From assembly GCF_943734655.1 (NCBI RefSeq), contig NC_071353.1, forward strand, positions 141,831,907-141,895,906: a DNA stretch of 64,000 nt, given 5' to 3'. Shown here one piece after another: positions 1-12,035 of the stretch. Position 1 is the first letter of the stretch, and every line of letters starts with the position of its first letter. Under the pieces are notes generated by a model. The model made no database searches. It was not told where the DNA came from and worked only from the letters and a program-made list of their open reading frames with translations. A program made the position numbers and the translations under genes. This DNA comes from Sabethes cyaneus (Eukaryota > Arthropoda > Insecta > Diptera > Culicidae).

Positions 1-290
1 TCAAATCCTCTTTTAAATCTGATTGTATGTCTAATTCCAAGTAAAACTGCCAGTCTAAATTACTCCATGTTTAAGTTCAATTCCAAATCCTATTCTAGGT
101 GCAATCTTCTCCCGCTGAATTGGAAATAAAACTGCAAGTCCAAATTATGGTCTAACTTAATGTCCTATGTCAAGTCCGATTTCAACTCCAAGTTCCAGTC
201 TAAGGCCAGTTGCAAGTCTAATTCCTCGTCCATTTTCAATTTTGATTTTATATTGAAATGCAAAAGTCTAGAATTTTCAACTTAATCTAT
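1..290. repeat. Degenerate AAGTCCAATTT-type satellite tract
   Basis: A run of loosely repeated 11-13 base words of the type CAAGTCCAATTTC, with units such as tctaattccaag, caagtccaaatt and caagtccgatttc. The same word family occurs on the opposite strand at 56440-56810. The units are too diverged to give a clean period. It has no coding potential. Confidence 0.5.
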
Positions 291-526
291 CGGTATTTTT
301 GCACTGAGTAATAATAGATTCGCCATCCTACGATTATACTTCGTTATTTTCAGGCCGACACCTTTTTCTGGAAGGTCGGATGCTCCACTTTTCGTTTATG
401 TCTGGACACGTTAGTGGGCTTGGGGGGTAATATCAGGACAGGATTTTTCTTTTCATCGTTTGATAACAATTATTTCGGTTCTACTGTGTGCTAGTTACGA
501 AAAACTTACATGAATCGTTTAACATA
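291..526. other. AT-rich intergenic DNA, nothing recognised
   Basis: No open frame, repeat pair or element end could be supported here. Confidence 0.5.
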
Positions 527-771
527 TAGCGAATTCATAAATTAACCTGGCTCAGGTCGATTAGCACTCAGTTTTAATCGAAGTGCTGTCAAAGCGTTCA
601 TAAATTAACCGAGATTGCATCTCGCTTAAACTGACAGCATTCAGTTTGAAGCGCAGGTTAAAACTGTTTAGCATTACGGTTTACGGGTCGATCTGTCAAA
701 CAGCCGTTCGTATCGTTCATAAATTTCGGGTTCGAGTTAGCACGAACCCAGGTTAATTTATGAATTCGCTA
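527..771. mobile_element. Palindromic MITE, TA-flanked
   Basis: A 24-bp perfect terminal inverted repeat begins TAGCGAATTCATAAATT at 527-550 and is mirrored at 748-771. The ends read TA-GCGAATTC and GAATTCGC-TA, consistent with a TA target duplication of the Tc1/mariner type. Interior copies of CGTTCATAAATT near 596 and 716 repeat part of the terminus. The 245-bp element has no coding capacity, so it is a non-autonomous element. The superfamily is inferred from the TA flanks only. Confidence 0.75.
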
Positions 772-1550
772 ATAGTCTTGCATCGGTTGCATTATTTAAC
801 GCAAATTAATTAGCAACCGGCGAAAAGATTGGGATGAACCGGAACTGTTGATGGGGCGAAATCCTTGCTGAAAATTTACCTAACAGATGAAATACTCTTA
901 GATAAGCGAAATGGTGAGCTGTATAGCTAGAATAATTAATTTATTTCTTTAATGCAAAGACTGGGTACAGAGCTAAAAATTGTAGGTTAAAGTTGATTGT
1001 TACCCATCTAATTTAATCAAACAATTTTTTAAAGAATACTCGAAAAACAAACGAGATTTGCAAAAATAAACCTCAAGCTTGCGGTGATGATACCGCATGA
1101 ACCCGCATGGAAATAATTGGAAAGCACTTAGATGACTTTCTGGTGGCAAAGTTTCCAAAGCCGTCAAGCGGCAGCCTTCGTTGCATTTCAATTTTCAAAT
1201 TGGTTAGTCATTTTTGTGACGGTTTAAAGGCATCAGCAGCACTTGAACGGAGTTTTCTTTCCAAATCAGCAGCTCGGCGGAACTTTGTTTACGATGCGAA
1301 GCGACAGTTCCCAAAGCCTGCAGCAATGAATTAAGCGCAGTTCTTCTTGTCTTGACGGCAAGAGTACTCTTTCAGTGCATGCCCGAAGGTGCACCCTTAC
1401 GAGCGGCTCTCCTCTGTAAAATTGGCAAGTAGGTAGTTGCAAGTAGGATTGGCAATAGCAATGCGGATGTTATGCTGGGTCGAATACCATAATATGACTA
1501 TTATTAGGTAATTGAACAGTGATATTATTCGTGATCTTTCAGCTTACGAT
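772..1550. other. Intergenic DNA, nothing recognised
   Basis: Only short overlapping open frames on both strands (for example 1000-1334). No splice-compatible or family-like peptide is seen. Confidence 0.45.
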
Positions 1551-1735
1551 GTGCAGCTGAAACGTTCCGCAAAATTTCCTCTTTTTCTCTCGTTTTCCTT
1601 TTTTTCTGTCTCGTTTCATTGTTCCATTTTTCTATGTTTGTTAATATTTGTCTACATGAACACTTATAAACTATAGGTTACAGAAATTATCATGTTTTAC
1701 ACTAAGTTTTACAGAAAAGGTGGGGCACGAGCACG
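1551..1735 (+). repeat. CT-rich tract with shared tail (copy 1)
   Basis: A pyrimidine-rich stretch (1572-1650) is followed by a tail containing TTACAGAAATTA, a TTTTA-rich spacer and AGAAAAGGTGGGG. The same order, CT-rich tract then TTACAGAAATTA then AGAAGGTGGGG, is found at 59230-60325. Two copies of one composite structure point to a dispersed repeat family, not chance low complexity. Confidence 0.45.
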
Positions 1736-2236
1736 TGTAACTCTAGTTAATTTATCCCAAAAAAAAGAATGACAATACATAACAATTTATGAGCGACAAA
1801 AATATTACCAAAGTTTGATATTTGATTGTTGCTGTGAGTACCTCTCAGCTTGACAAATGAGCATCCCTTCAATTTATTGTTTAGATCCGCAAATTAACTG
1901 GCTAACTTATAATTATCAGCACCTCAGATCATGGTCTCTTTATTTAGCATCTTAGTAGACAATGACAAAAATTCAACCCATAAAGAAACAAAATAACAGT
2001 TGTCGTCAATGGTAACTATGAATTGCTTTGAAGCAAAATTTACCTAGTGCCACTGCTCATTTGATAGGTTTTCCATAAAGCAAAAGCACCCCGTAAAACG
2101 GTAGCTTACCTGTATACCTCTTGCAAGCCCATTTCCCTAATTAGAGCTTAATTTCTTATTCCTAATCACCAGGTCCAATCAACCGAAACTTCCCTGCTTC
2201 GGTGATATCATCATCATCAGCTAAACTACGACTAAG
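1736..2236. other. Intergenic or intronic DNA, nothing recognised
   Basis: AT-rich. A pyrimidine-rich stretch ending in AG at 2171 and further AG dinucleotides near 2220-2236 could serve as 3' splice sites for the open frame that follows. Confidence 0.35.
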
Positions 2237-2449
2237 AGGTTGGCAGTAAATAGCGGCAACGACGGAAGCGGCCTAAACTCTGCACACAGAAAAAAACAAA
2301 AGCAAAAAAAGGACTCGGAACGGAACGAGTTAGAGGCACACTGCCTCATACCATCATCAACAGAAGAGAAAAAAGAAAGGCAACGGCAACAGCATTTGCA
2401 TAGTGAAGAGAAAATGCGCGCATCTAAGGATTCAGTTGAAAATGATTAA
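2237..2449 (+). CDS. Possible terminal exon of an unidentified gene
   Basis: An open frame from an AG at 2235-2236 encodes about 70 very hydrophilic residues rich in Lys, Glu, Gln and Ser (for example KKQKQKKDSERNE and STEEKKERQRQQ) and ends at TAA 2447-2449. It has no ATG near its start, so if real it is a 3' exon of a gene lying mostly left of the window. An AATAAA at 2662-2667 could be its poly(A) signal. The composition resembles disordered C termini, but I recognise no family and it could be chance. Confidence 0.22.
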   Translation, partial: RLAVNSGNDGSGLNSAHRKKQKQKKDSERNELEAHCLIPSSTEEKKERQRQQHLHSEEKMRASKDSVEND

Positions 2450-3117
2450 ATGAAATTGCTCAGCTCAGTGAATTGGAAAAACTGTGTCGAGTTACCTAGG
2501 ACGACAGTCGGAACCTCCAAGCAGAACCTAAAAACTAATAAACCGAAAAAAAAATATGTAAACGTATATTTACTTGAAACCTATTTTCAGATGAACGATA
2601 TTTTCGTCTAGGAGACATTCCACCACCCACGTGAGCGTTGATTTAAAATGTAACGGTAGATAATAAAGAAAAATATACCTATACGTGAACCGTGATTAAT
2701 TAATAAAAATGATTTTCGCTACCCGAGAAAAAAAACTAAGGAGAAAAAAAAACTATTAGATGCAATCAAACTCAAAATTATGCTGACAAAAAAAAAGTTG
2801 CTGTTTGTAAACCCCGCAATGAGCTCGAATTCTCCTTTCTAAATAAAGTTTTCGAATGATGTTTTCTGCAGGTAACTCATCCGAATACCGACCATGAAGA
2901 TGACACGATAAAAAACTTTACGATGAAAAAGATTTATCTTATACCTAACAAATTACGCGCTTGATATGTTATAGTAGCTTTGACCGTAGGAAAGGAATGA
3001 TATCACAGTCGATCCTGTCCAATAATGTTGTTTATCCAGACTAGTTATATAAAGTTGCCTGGGACTACATACACTTAATTAACTCTAGATGATACAATAT
3101 GTCTCTCGTAAAACAAA
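2450..3117. other. AT-rich DNA with AATAAA, otherwise nothing seen
   Basis: Contains AATAAA at 2662-2667, which could be a 3' UTR signal for the open frame ending at 2449. No other supported feature. Confidence 0.35.
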
Positions 3118-3217
3118 AATGAGTGCCACTCCCTGTCGGAGGGAAAAACACTTTTGCCAATTTTCTCCCGGCCGATTGAAGAGTTTGACCAACTTACTTT
3201 GGGACATCCTATAGCAG
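3118..3217 (-). mobile_element. Possible lone mariner terminus
   Basis: Read on the minus strand, the stretch from 3217 begins TATAGGATGTCCCAAAGTAAG. It resembles the GGGTGTCCYA-type mariner ends seen at 30890-30917 (read from the minus strand) and 62797. No transposase or second end was found nearby. Confidence 0.25.
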
Positions 3218-4264
3218 AACCCGGGGGAAAAATATGAGGTCAAGTGTATTCCAATCCACTCGCATCGGAAGTTGCCATAGGCCCGGAAAATTGACTGAGC
3301 CCTTCGGCTGATGCGTTGCGGGCGCCGCGTGTGCGCGTGGACAGCCGTCCGTCCGGCACTAAATTGTCAATTTGCATTTTATTGCTACATTGATTCCCTA
3401 AACGAGCTTCAATCGTGTTTGCCGTGTTTGATCGGCCACACAGATAACAGCTAGTGGGGGTGGACGTGGCAGCAAAACATTGATAACGTACATACATATT
3501 CGAATCGTATGATAGACACTAAAGAGTAATGCTTTTCGACAAAGGGACAAATAAGCATGCGAAGCGCCAGAAAAAGAAATGCGACAACACTTTTGTGTGC
3601 CACAGGAGGAAAATCAAAATCAAGAGCACCTCCTTTCGAGGACATCGGCACGGATATGAATATTGTAGACCCATAAAAGCCATCTTTCTTTATCGTTTGT
3701 CGTTTAGAGAAGAAAATAAAACTTCCCGTAACGAAACCCGTTTCCGTGACCGTGACAAGAAATTGATTCTGATGAGTCAACCTTCTTCTCCGCTTTGGTT
3801 TGGAATTTATACAATTATTTTCTGTGACCAAATATGTCGTTTCAAACTATAACTGCGCCATTTTCAATCAGACCATGTTTACTTATGTAGTAATTATGTA
3901 GTCATTTTACTACATATTACTACTATGTAGTAATTTTATAACGAACGAAGTAGACTGGGTAATATCCTGGAGAATTCGGAACGAGTTCGGATAACAAGTG
4001 GTTACTCTGACGGCTGATAATAGACCGAGTATAATATATCTTGAGTATCGTTATTAAAGCCAATAAAATTCATTTAGTTTAGTATTAGTGTTATACAAAT
4101 TAGTGGGTTCCCTCCGAAGCCTATAAATGTCGTTACAATCGGACGCTCAGATATTTGAGATGTCCTCATCGGAATTCATATTAATTAATTAATTTGAGAT
4201 TCAATAATGTTTGATATCAATTTCATTTTATGTCGATCATTCGCCCTTCTCTTTCCCTTAATTA
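3218..4264. other. Unassigned DNA, possible LTR-like stretch
   Basis: Two long open frames overlap antisense at 3451-3852 with no family-like peptide. At about 3930-4110 there is a compact stretch with an AATAAA at 4060 that looks like an LTR R/U5 region. I found no TG..CA ends or second copy, so this stays a suspicion. Confidence 0.2.
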
Positions 4265-5430
4265 GAAAAGGTGTGAAGGTCTGTGCCAAGGTGCACGAAA
4301 GAGTGCCTCACGTAGGACTACGAATGCAGGTTCAATTTAAAAAAGCTTAACATTTTGCAAATGTTTGTCAAGTAAATTTTTAATATACTGTATTGTAATA
4401 GATAGGTACTCTGATTTCAATAAGTTTGATACAAGAAGATAAGTCTGAATGACCTAAATACCCGTGCTCTGTATATCAGTATTTAACTTCAATTATGGAG
4501 TCGTGCTAACGTAAGAACTGGTATGAATCTTAAGTAACTTTCGACACTTTACTTCTTGTTCTTATTGTACATATTGTAAGATACTAAGATTCTGTATACC
4601 AGTTTTATCCGTTTCGTAGAATTTGCGGTTCTACTATTAGTGTTTCATCAGGCCACAATCACACTTCTTTAGGTGATTGGCGACGATATCGCATTTTGAA
4701 AATTTTTGTGTGACTTGTAGCACTAGTCAACTCAAGGTCACTGGCTTGAAACAAACGTTAACTGGTTTCGAGCAGCAATATAAAATATTTGTCAATGAAC
4801 GCACAACTTACGGCTGAACGGAAAAGTATGAAGGTCTGTGCCTAAGGGCATGAACGCTGCGCTAACGCAGAATTGCATATGCAGATACAATTCAATATCT
4901 CTGGACATTTTTCAAAATGTTCCACAGTTTGTTACGCAAATTTATAACTTTGTTAGATGAGGTCGAGATCATACTTTCCAAATGCCTGCATGTTGTGTAT
5001 CAAAGCAAAGCCTTGGGCTTAAACGTCTTTCCAAGACTTGGCCCTTCTTTTTCGATAACTACACAGCCGGCTGGTAAAGTTCAGGACAACTACGGGGCTA
5101 GTGCAACAATCCTACTGACTCTATCTAGCAGCATCGCCAAGCCGAGATTACGACGATTGGATTGTTAGACCAGCATTGTACCACGAAGCTAACTGGATGG
5201 GATCTTGCGTATCAGTTTCTTCTAATTTGTAGTTCTATAAAGAATTAAACCATCAAGTCACAATCACACATCCTTTCGTGATACCACATTTTGTAGATTT
5301 TTGAGTAACTTTAGATAACTGGCTGGGAACTTCACACCAGCAGTCGACATACGTTTATTGGCTTTAAAAACTAGTTCACAACATAAAATATTTGTCATTA
5401 AACGCAAAACTTTTGGCTAAACAGTAAATA
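4265..5430 (+). repeat. Ancient direct duplication of about 0.6 kb
   Basis: Matching landmarks recur in the same order: GAAGGTCTGTGCC at 4275 and 4830; CACAATCACAC followed by a TTC-rich GTGAT box near 4657 and 5259; ATAAAATATTTGTCA-type words near 4780 and 5385. Spacings are about 555-610 bp, so the halves are tandem, diverged copies of one sequence. No coding function is visible. Confidence 0.55.
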
Positions 5431-5515
5431 ATAATCAATTGATCTAGGTTATCAATCACAAAACTAATTCACTCTTATCATTTTTTTCGAAAATAGTTAA
5501 AAACGCCATTTATTA

Positions 5516-7461
5516 TACACTAGCTGACCCGACAAACTTCGTATTGTCACAAATTAACCTGTGTTGTACATAAATCATGAATCTCGGATGATCTTTGTCA
5601 CAATCTCGAGTTTTGCAAGCCCCCCAGTGGGCGGCGCTACCGACGGCGGGTCACCGGCAACACTCTCAACCGTCTCGTCCTGAATGATCTAGTGTTACTA
5701 TAGATAGTTTTTGTGGTCTTGTATTGACTAATGTTTTATGGAAGAGTCTCGAATTTCTCGAGTTCGATTAGTTTTTGAGTTTCGCAAAAATTTCTGTTTT
5801 ATTTTATGAGAGACCATATCCCCCTACCACAGGGGTGAGAGGTCTCTAACTATCGTAAAATAAATTCAAGACTCCAAAATCTCCCACATGCCAAATTTGG
5901 TACCATTTGCTTGATTAGTTCTCAAGTTATAAGGAAATTTGAATTTCATTTGTATGGGAGCTCTTCTCTTAAAAGGGGAAGGGGTCGTAATTCACCATAG
6001 AAAAATTTTCTGCCATCTAAAACTCCCACATGCCAAATTTGGTTCCATTTGATTGATTAGTTCTCGAGATAAGAGGAAATTTGCATTTCATTTGTATGGA
6101 AGCCCACCCTCTTAAAGGGGAGATGGGCCATAACTCGCTTTCTAAAGAAGAGAGGGGTCTCAATTCACCATAGAAAACAATCTTGCGTCCAAAACCACTT
6201 ACATGTCAAATTTGGTTCCATTTGCTTGATTAGTTCTAAAGTTATGAGGAAATTTGTATTTCGTTTGTATGAGCGCCCCCCCTCTTAAAAAGGTAAGGGG
6301 TCCTAATTCATCATAGAAAAAATGGTTGCCTCCAAAAACACCCACATGCCAAATATGGTTCCATTTGCTTGATTAGTTCTCGAATTATGAGGAAATTTGT
6401 ATTTCATTTGTGTAGAAGCACCCCCTCTTAAAGTTGGGAGGGGTCCTAATTCACCATAGAAAATATTTTTGCCTCCAGAAACCTCCACATGCCAAATTTG
6501 GTTCTATTTGCTTGATTAGTTCTTGAGTTATGAGGAAATTTGAATTTCATTTGTATAGGAGCCCCCCCCTCCTTAAGTGGGTAGGGGTCCCAATTCATCA
6601 TAGAAAAAATTTTTGTCTCCAAAAACACCCACGTGCCAAATTTGGTTCCATTTGCTTGATTAGTTCTCGAGTTATGAGGAAATTTGTATTTCGTTTGTAT
6701 AGGAGCCCCCCCTCTTAAAGTTGGGAGGGGTCCTAATTCACCATAGAAAATATTCTTGCCCTCGAAAACTTTCACATGCCAAATTTAGTTTCATTTGCTT
6801 GATTAGCTCTCGAGTTATAAGGAAATTTGTATTTCATTTGTGTAGGAGCCCCCCTTCCTAAAGTGAGGAGGGGTCCCAATTCATCATAGAAAAAAAATTT
6901 GTCTCCAAAAACACCCACATGCCAAATTTGGTTCCATTTGCTTAATTACTTCTCGAGTTATGAGGAAAATTGTGTTTCTTTGGTACAGGAGCCCCCCCTC
7001 TTAAAGTGGGGAGGGGTCCTAATTTACTATAGAAAATATTCTTGCCCTCGAAAACCTTCACATGCCGAATTTGGTTCCATTTGCTTGATTAGTTCTCGAG
7101 TTATGAGGAAATTTGTATGGAAGCCCCCCCTTTTAAAGAGGAGAGGAGTTATAATTCCCCTTATAAAGAGGGGAGGGGTCTCAATTTACCATAGCATAAA
7201 TTCTTGTCACTGAAAACACCCACATGCCAAATTTTGTTATATTTGCTTGATTAGTTGTCGAGTTTTGCAGAAATTTGTGTTTCATTTCTATGGCAGCCCC
7301 CCCTCTTAGTGGGGGGAGGGGTTTCTAACCATCACTAAAACCTGTCCTGGCCCCACAAAACCTCTACATGCATATTTTCATGCCGATTGGTTCAGTAGTA
7401 TTCGATTCTATAAGGAACATACGGACAGACAGACAGAAATCCTTCTTTATAGGTATAGATA
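5516..7461 (+). mobile_element. Unclassified interspersed element with internal minisatellite
   Basis: The unit appears to begin near TATACACTAGCTGACCCGAC and to end near CAGACAGACAGAAATCC and TTATAGGTATAGATA. CTAGCTGACCC-type starts with GACAGACAGAAAT-type ends are, to my knowledge, common termini of an abundant arthropod repeat. I cannot assign the class. The interior is mostly the tandem array described separately. Open frames here are by-products of the array. Confidence 0.5.
5885..7300 (+). repeat. Ten-unit minisatellite, 143-bp period
   Basis: The anchor word TTTGCTTGATTAGTTCT recurs with single-base changes at about 5905, 6048, 6220, 6363, 6507, 6650, 6792, 6937, 7080 and 7242. Most spacings are 142-144 bp; two units are expanded to about 173 and 162 bp by an extra AAAGRGGAGAGGGGT-like segment. 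Each unit has a CCCCCCTCTTAAAG box and an AATTCACCATAGAAAA box. Confidence 0.9.
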
Positions 7462-8569
7462 CCGCTTTGATGTGTGCTTGTCTTCAACTAACATGTTAAA
7501 TACTATTTAACCTTCTGCAGCTGAGGTGCCCTAATCTTAACGATTATACTGACTGCTAGACATCTAAACTTAAACTTAACTTAATACTTCTTATTAGACC
7601 ATTGCAAATAATTTCAAAAGTTTTTGTCAACCTATGACATTCGATGATATCTATGATACAACCATTTTAAAACTTCTTACTGTGATAGCTAAGTTTTCAC
7701 AATATTGTGAGTTTCAATCGTGTATTCAAAACACCCGTACTAAATTCAGTGACTAAATCTTACAAAAAAAAGTTTTCCAGGCGCAAAGAACTTTTCTCCA
7801 AGAAATGATTCATGAAATGCAATTATCGAGATAAATTTTAAAAATATATTAAGTGTGTTGTGCTGCACACGAAGACTATAGAAAAATCCCCCCGGTAAGG
7901 TGTTTGCGAAGGTTAAGGTGGAATACTAGAAAAGCGCTATTTGTAAAGGTCGAACCACTTGAGTAGTCATGGTTGGGCCACCATAATTTTAAGCGCAGAA
8001 GCGCAATAACCGCTAGAGAATTTCAGTCACATAATTGTGATGAAATAAAGCAAAATTAATACGATAAAAACCTAGATTTTTGTGGTTTTTTTAATTGTAG
8101 ATGTACACTTCGGAAAAGGTGTAGATGAAGCAATATTGATTTTACAAGATCGCTAAGCCCCCCCTAGAAGACATTTAGCCCCCCCTAGAAAAATTACGCT
8201 GGATTTTTAAACTTAAGAAAAAACTATAGTTAGATATTTTTACATAATAAAAACTTGATAGTAATTTTTATATGCATCACAACTTAAAGTTCCTATACAT
8301 CAATGTACATTTAATTTTAATATGCCAAGGAAATAAAATGGTCGAAAAAATGCACCCCTCCCCCTTAAAAATGAGCGCTAGTTCCGCCAATGGTTGCTAT
8401 ATTAATCAGCTTTTTGAAAAATTTCTGATCGATTGTTCCAAGTATTGCTAAAATCTATGAAAAATAGCTGAGTTCTAAGCTTGCAAATCATAACCACTTT
8501 TCGTTACATGGTCATTTCTCGTACTTCTACAGTGCACTCTAATATAGAAATCAAAAACATAGTTCTACG
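7462..8569. other. AT-rich DNA; possible LTR remnant near its right end
   Basis: Two adjacent copies of AGCCCCCCCTAGAA occur at 8155-8200. Left of the gypsy pol stop, the minus strand reads AAGGGGGAGGGG (complement of 8353-8366), which could be a polypurine tract leading into a 3' LTR. No LTR pair was found, so this is suggestive only. Confidence 0.3.
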
Positions 8570-10350
8570 TTAAAACTCTTCCAGATCAACTGATTCACAC
8601 CATTTCTTCATATGGTCTACCGAGTAAACCGTTGAAAATTCCTGACCACTCAGTCCTGGGTCGGTAGTCACTCTGTAACGTTAATTTGGCAGCACTTCGA
8701 TGACAATAAACGGTCCTTTGTACCTCGGCTCCAGTTTACGATTGCCTCCTACGATGTATTGGTCTTTTACCACTAAGACCTAATTGTGGGGCAGCTCCGT
8801 AGTCGCAAGGTTACCGAGTCTGCTTTGACAAGCGAGTGGTCGTGGGTTCGAATCTTAGTAGAATCAGACTGTTCGATGTCAAGTGCAAAAGTCCCTCCTA
8901 TAGTTGAGTGTACTGGTCAGAGTAACGAATGAGTCCTCGCCAGGGACGGCTATACCCATTGGCAGCGAGGAACGAGTGCGTAAAGTAGAGTAAGCTTTTG
9001 AAGGAAGATTAAAAGCCCCAGTCCTACATATAAGCACGCATAAAATTTAATACGCATATCGCTCATTCAATGGCGATTATAGCAAAAAGAAATGCAGTGC
9101 GGATCATACAGCAAACACCCGGGCAATATCACAATAGATCAACGATACTGGTCGCAGTGATGAGTCCACACATGAAAAAAACACCTAATCGTTCACCACA
9201 TCCTTCGGTTTAAACGACAGCACAAGTATTGCTGGAGACATTCTCGTGGTCGCATTTGGGGTTGTATTGATCGTACTCTGCACGAATTTTACATTCGAAG
9301 TGCTCCTACGGCCACCAAAATGTGATCAATGCCATAGCCTTCACAATATTGTTGGAACACCGTCCCACGATCAGTGATTATACGAGACGATAATCCAAAC
9401 ACACTTCCCACATCGTAATCACTGGCAGCGTATTCGTGGATGTCACCGGCTTCACCAAGAGAAATTTGGAAAATCCACAAACAACGGCGAGTAAATGTAC
9501 CGCTGTTTCCGATATAGGATTCAAGAAACCTCCAGGCCTCCCTTGCTTCGCTTCAAAGCATGCACATTGAGGACACGCTGTAACATAGGCTTGGGCATTT
9601 CTTCGCATTTTGGGAAACCAGAATAGTTCACTCATCATGGCTAATACCTTTTCTTCTTCAAAATGCCCCTTGATCGTCATGGTAGCTTCACAGCATTCTC
9701 CACCGTATAGCATTTGGCACTACCCAACACTTTCGTCTTTCAACTTTACGATACAATCGATGATGTTCGAACACATAGTTAACGAGAATTTGCATATCCT
9801 CATGGCATAATGGATCTCGCGAAAGTTCATCGATGATCTCGATGAGCCGCTCATCTTGCCTCTGCATGATGCTCACAAGAAAATCCGCGTTCGAAATCTC
9901 CAATACCACGACAGTGTTCGGTTACAGTTTCGATCTCTGCTAGCTCCTCGGTCAGTGATCCACTAAGACCGTCAACGAGTTGCATCCTTGTCCCACTTCG
10001 GTGTTTAATTCAGAAAACGTATTCCAACAACTTAAAAAAGTAACGAGCAATTCTCGGATTTATTTCTCTTTTGGTATATGTATCCCGAATCGCCGAACAA
10101 TCCGTACGAAGAACGACAAATCTTCCAACCAAGTACTGCCTGAACCGCTCTACGCTCGCCACCACAGCCAGCAGCTCCAGTTCATAACTATGATATACGG
10201 ATTCCGCACTGGACGTCTTTCTGCTGAAGTAACTCACGGGTTTTCTCCAATTGTATTCCAGCTAACTGGAAGCCTGCACTGGAAGCATCGGTATGTTCCA
10301 TATCTGCATTTAGGTCGTACAACACGAGCAGAGGCTTACGTGCTGGTGTC
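8570..10350 (-). pseudogene. Ty3/gypsy-type pol fragment (RNase H and integrase)
   Basis: Frames on the minus strand read, in order: an RNase H domain near 10350-10010 (HTDASS, YHSYELELLAVVASVERFRQYL, TDCSAIR); an integrase zinc-binding region near 9660-9540 (ACPQCA); part of the integrase core near 9360-9290 (ITDRGTVFQQ); and a C-terminal module near 8735-8680 (LEPRYKGPF) ending in a TAA at 8570-8572. This domain order is that of a Ty3/gypsy LTR retrotransposon. The reverse transcriptase, protease and gag are missing, several frameshifts separate the pieces, and a SINE interrupts the integrase. It is a dead remnant with no envelope seen. Confidence 0.85.
8786..9030 (+). mobile_element. tRNA-derived SINE inside gypsy integrase
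   Basis: The segment starts GTGGGGCAGCTCCG. It has an A-box-like TAGTCGCAAGG at 8800-8810 and a good pol III B box, GGTTCGAATC, at 8845-8854. It separates two parts of the gypsy integrase frame. The tRNA-like head lacks a foldable complete tRNA, so it is a SINE, not a tRNA gene. The right boundary is uncertain and no target duplication was resolved. Confidence 0.65.
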
Positions 10351-11859
10351 CTCATATGTTGCGAGTTTTTGATTCATTTTTACAGCATTGTTACATAATT
10401 TCGCTTTTTGGATGGAAAACTACTGCTCAGTTATTCATCTTTTTATCCAGAAAACTCTCAATGCTGATCTGTCGATACTTGCGGCTTTTTCTATCTGTTC
10501 GCGCCTTTGAACGGCCTTCGGAATGTTTCTCGCATCGAAATGTCATAATCTAAAATAATGAAATTGCTTTATTATTATTTCGAGTAACTCTATTGTTTAG
10601 TTTAAAAAAATAGTACCGCTGGTATTTTTACTCAATATTTCTGTCAAGTGCCATACTTGCACAGAAAAATACGATCATATCTGTTGGTATTCTATCATTA
10701 AGTAAGCATATTTAAAATAATTAGTCCCGACGAATAGTCCTGTGTGCTATTCGTGCTTTCGTTTTGTCAAAGTTTATAACTTTATACGACTCGCGCTCTA
10801 AAAATCCTTTTTCTTTTTTGTACACTATACAACAATGTTGAAACTTTTGCTTTCGGGACACTCTGTCTTTTTTGTTTCAGAAAACGCATAATTACATATT
10901 TCTATCCCTTCACCGAAACCCAACTGGGGTGCACCTTCCGAATTCTTGCTTCGACTGCCCCAGGCAGGGTAACGAATGACCGTGATGGTGCTTGTACTAA
11001 ACGATAGTAGAATAAATAAGGAAAAGCTTTCTCATGAGCTGTAAAACTTCTAATCTGGTTAGACTAACTTAAAATTTGGGTATACATAGATAGTTTATTT
11101 ACACCGTATTGTTCAAAAAGAACCACAAGTCAGTTTTGGTTATTTTAAATATCTTTTATGCAATATTTGCTGCACAAGGGATTGAACTTGTTAACTAGTA
11201 AAGGATTAACCACTATTGGGCATCAAGGGAAAAACGACAGGAAAATTTGAATGTTTTTGTTCAATCTTTTCGTCTGCATATAAAATAGTTACGCAAATGC
11301 ATGAAAGTTCTTTTACAAATATAGTACGAATTATGTAAAATACATATAGATACAAGTTTCATCGCTACCACTCCTCGAAAAAATAAAACAATTAGTGCTA
11401 AATACATTCAAATTATTCCGTCATTTCACCTGCAGTCGAACGTTATTGCTATTAGGTATTGGAATTTTTTGTTCGATGTTTTCTCTCAGTAAACTAATCG
11501 ATAAACCGCTCCTACGCTCTGTTTAACATACAAAATTAACTGTAAATGTATTTATTTATCATCAGTTGACAAGATTGCTATGATCGTTTTAAAATGTGCT
11601 CTTCTATCTTAAGCTGACAGTTCGTGATGTCTTCTTCTATCATATGTGTCGAACGTTTGTTAACAATGGCACTTCTGGTTTTTTTTGTTCTCTTTCTCAG
11701 TCAGCTGATTTTTCTTAAACAACTTTTCTTTAGGAGGAATCGTACATTTTGACGAGTTACTTTTTCGTAAAGACATATAGGGAATATTGACTACGATATT
11801 GAACAACGGAAACACAGTTGGTATGCTATAGAGGAGACCCCAATAAAAACCATATGAAA
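10351..11859. other. AT-rich DNA, nothing recognised
   Basis: Short open frames on both strands (10356-10553, 11660-11863) have no family-like sequence. Some could be eroded flanks of the gypsy element. Confidence 0.4.
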
Positions 11860-12035
11860 ACAATGATGTTCAACTTATCGTCAGAGGAAAGTTTGACGCA
11901 GTACTGTCAAGTCAGATGCAAGGTGCTCTAAACATCCCCATGTTATGGTGCTTACAAAAGGGGCTTAACATAAACCCCAGCAAAACCATTATTATACCAT
12001 TCAAAAGGTGAAGAAAACATACTATTACTCTCCCC
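11860..12035 (+). mobile_element. I-type LINE fragment (RT segment)
   Basis: Base for base this closely matches the complement of the RT segment at about 30330-30150, including LIVRGKFDAVLSS-type coding. It is a short plus-strand relic of the same LINE family as the element at 28579-30496, lying against the 3' end of the RTE copy. Confidence 0.8.

Noticed and set aside
3451..3852. Two antisense open frames of 107 and 126 codons
   Set aside because: No family-like motif, and neither has a supported gene context.
5885..7300. Regular repeats resembling a CRISPR array
   Set aside because: The whole 143-bp unit is repeated, with no unique spacers, and the context is eukaryotic.
8840..8860. tRNA-like B box
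   Set aside because: No complete cloverleaf; it belongs to a SINE head.
9980..10372. 130-codon plus-strand open frame
   Set aside because: A shadow of the gypsy RNase H domain on the minus strand, which carries the recognisable motifs.
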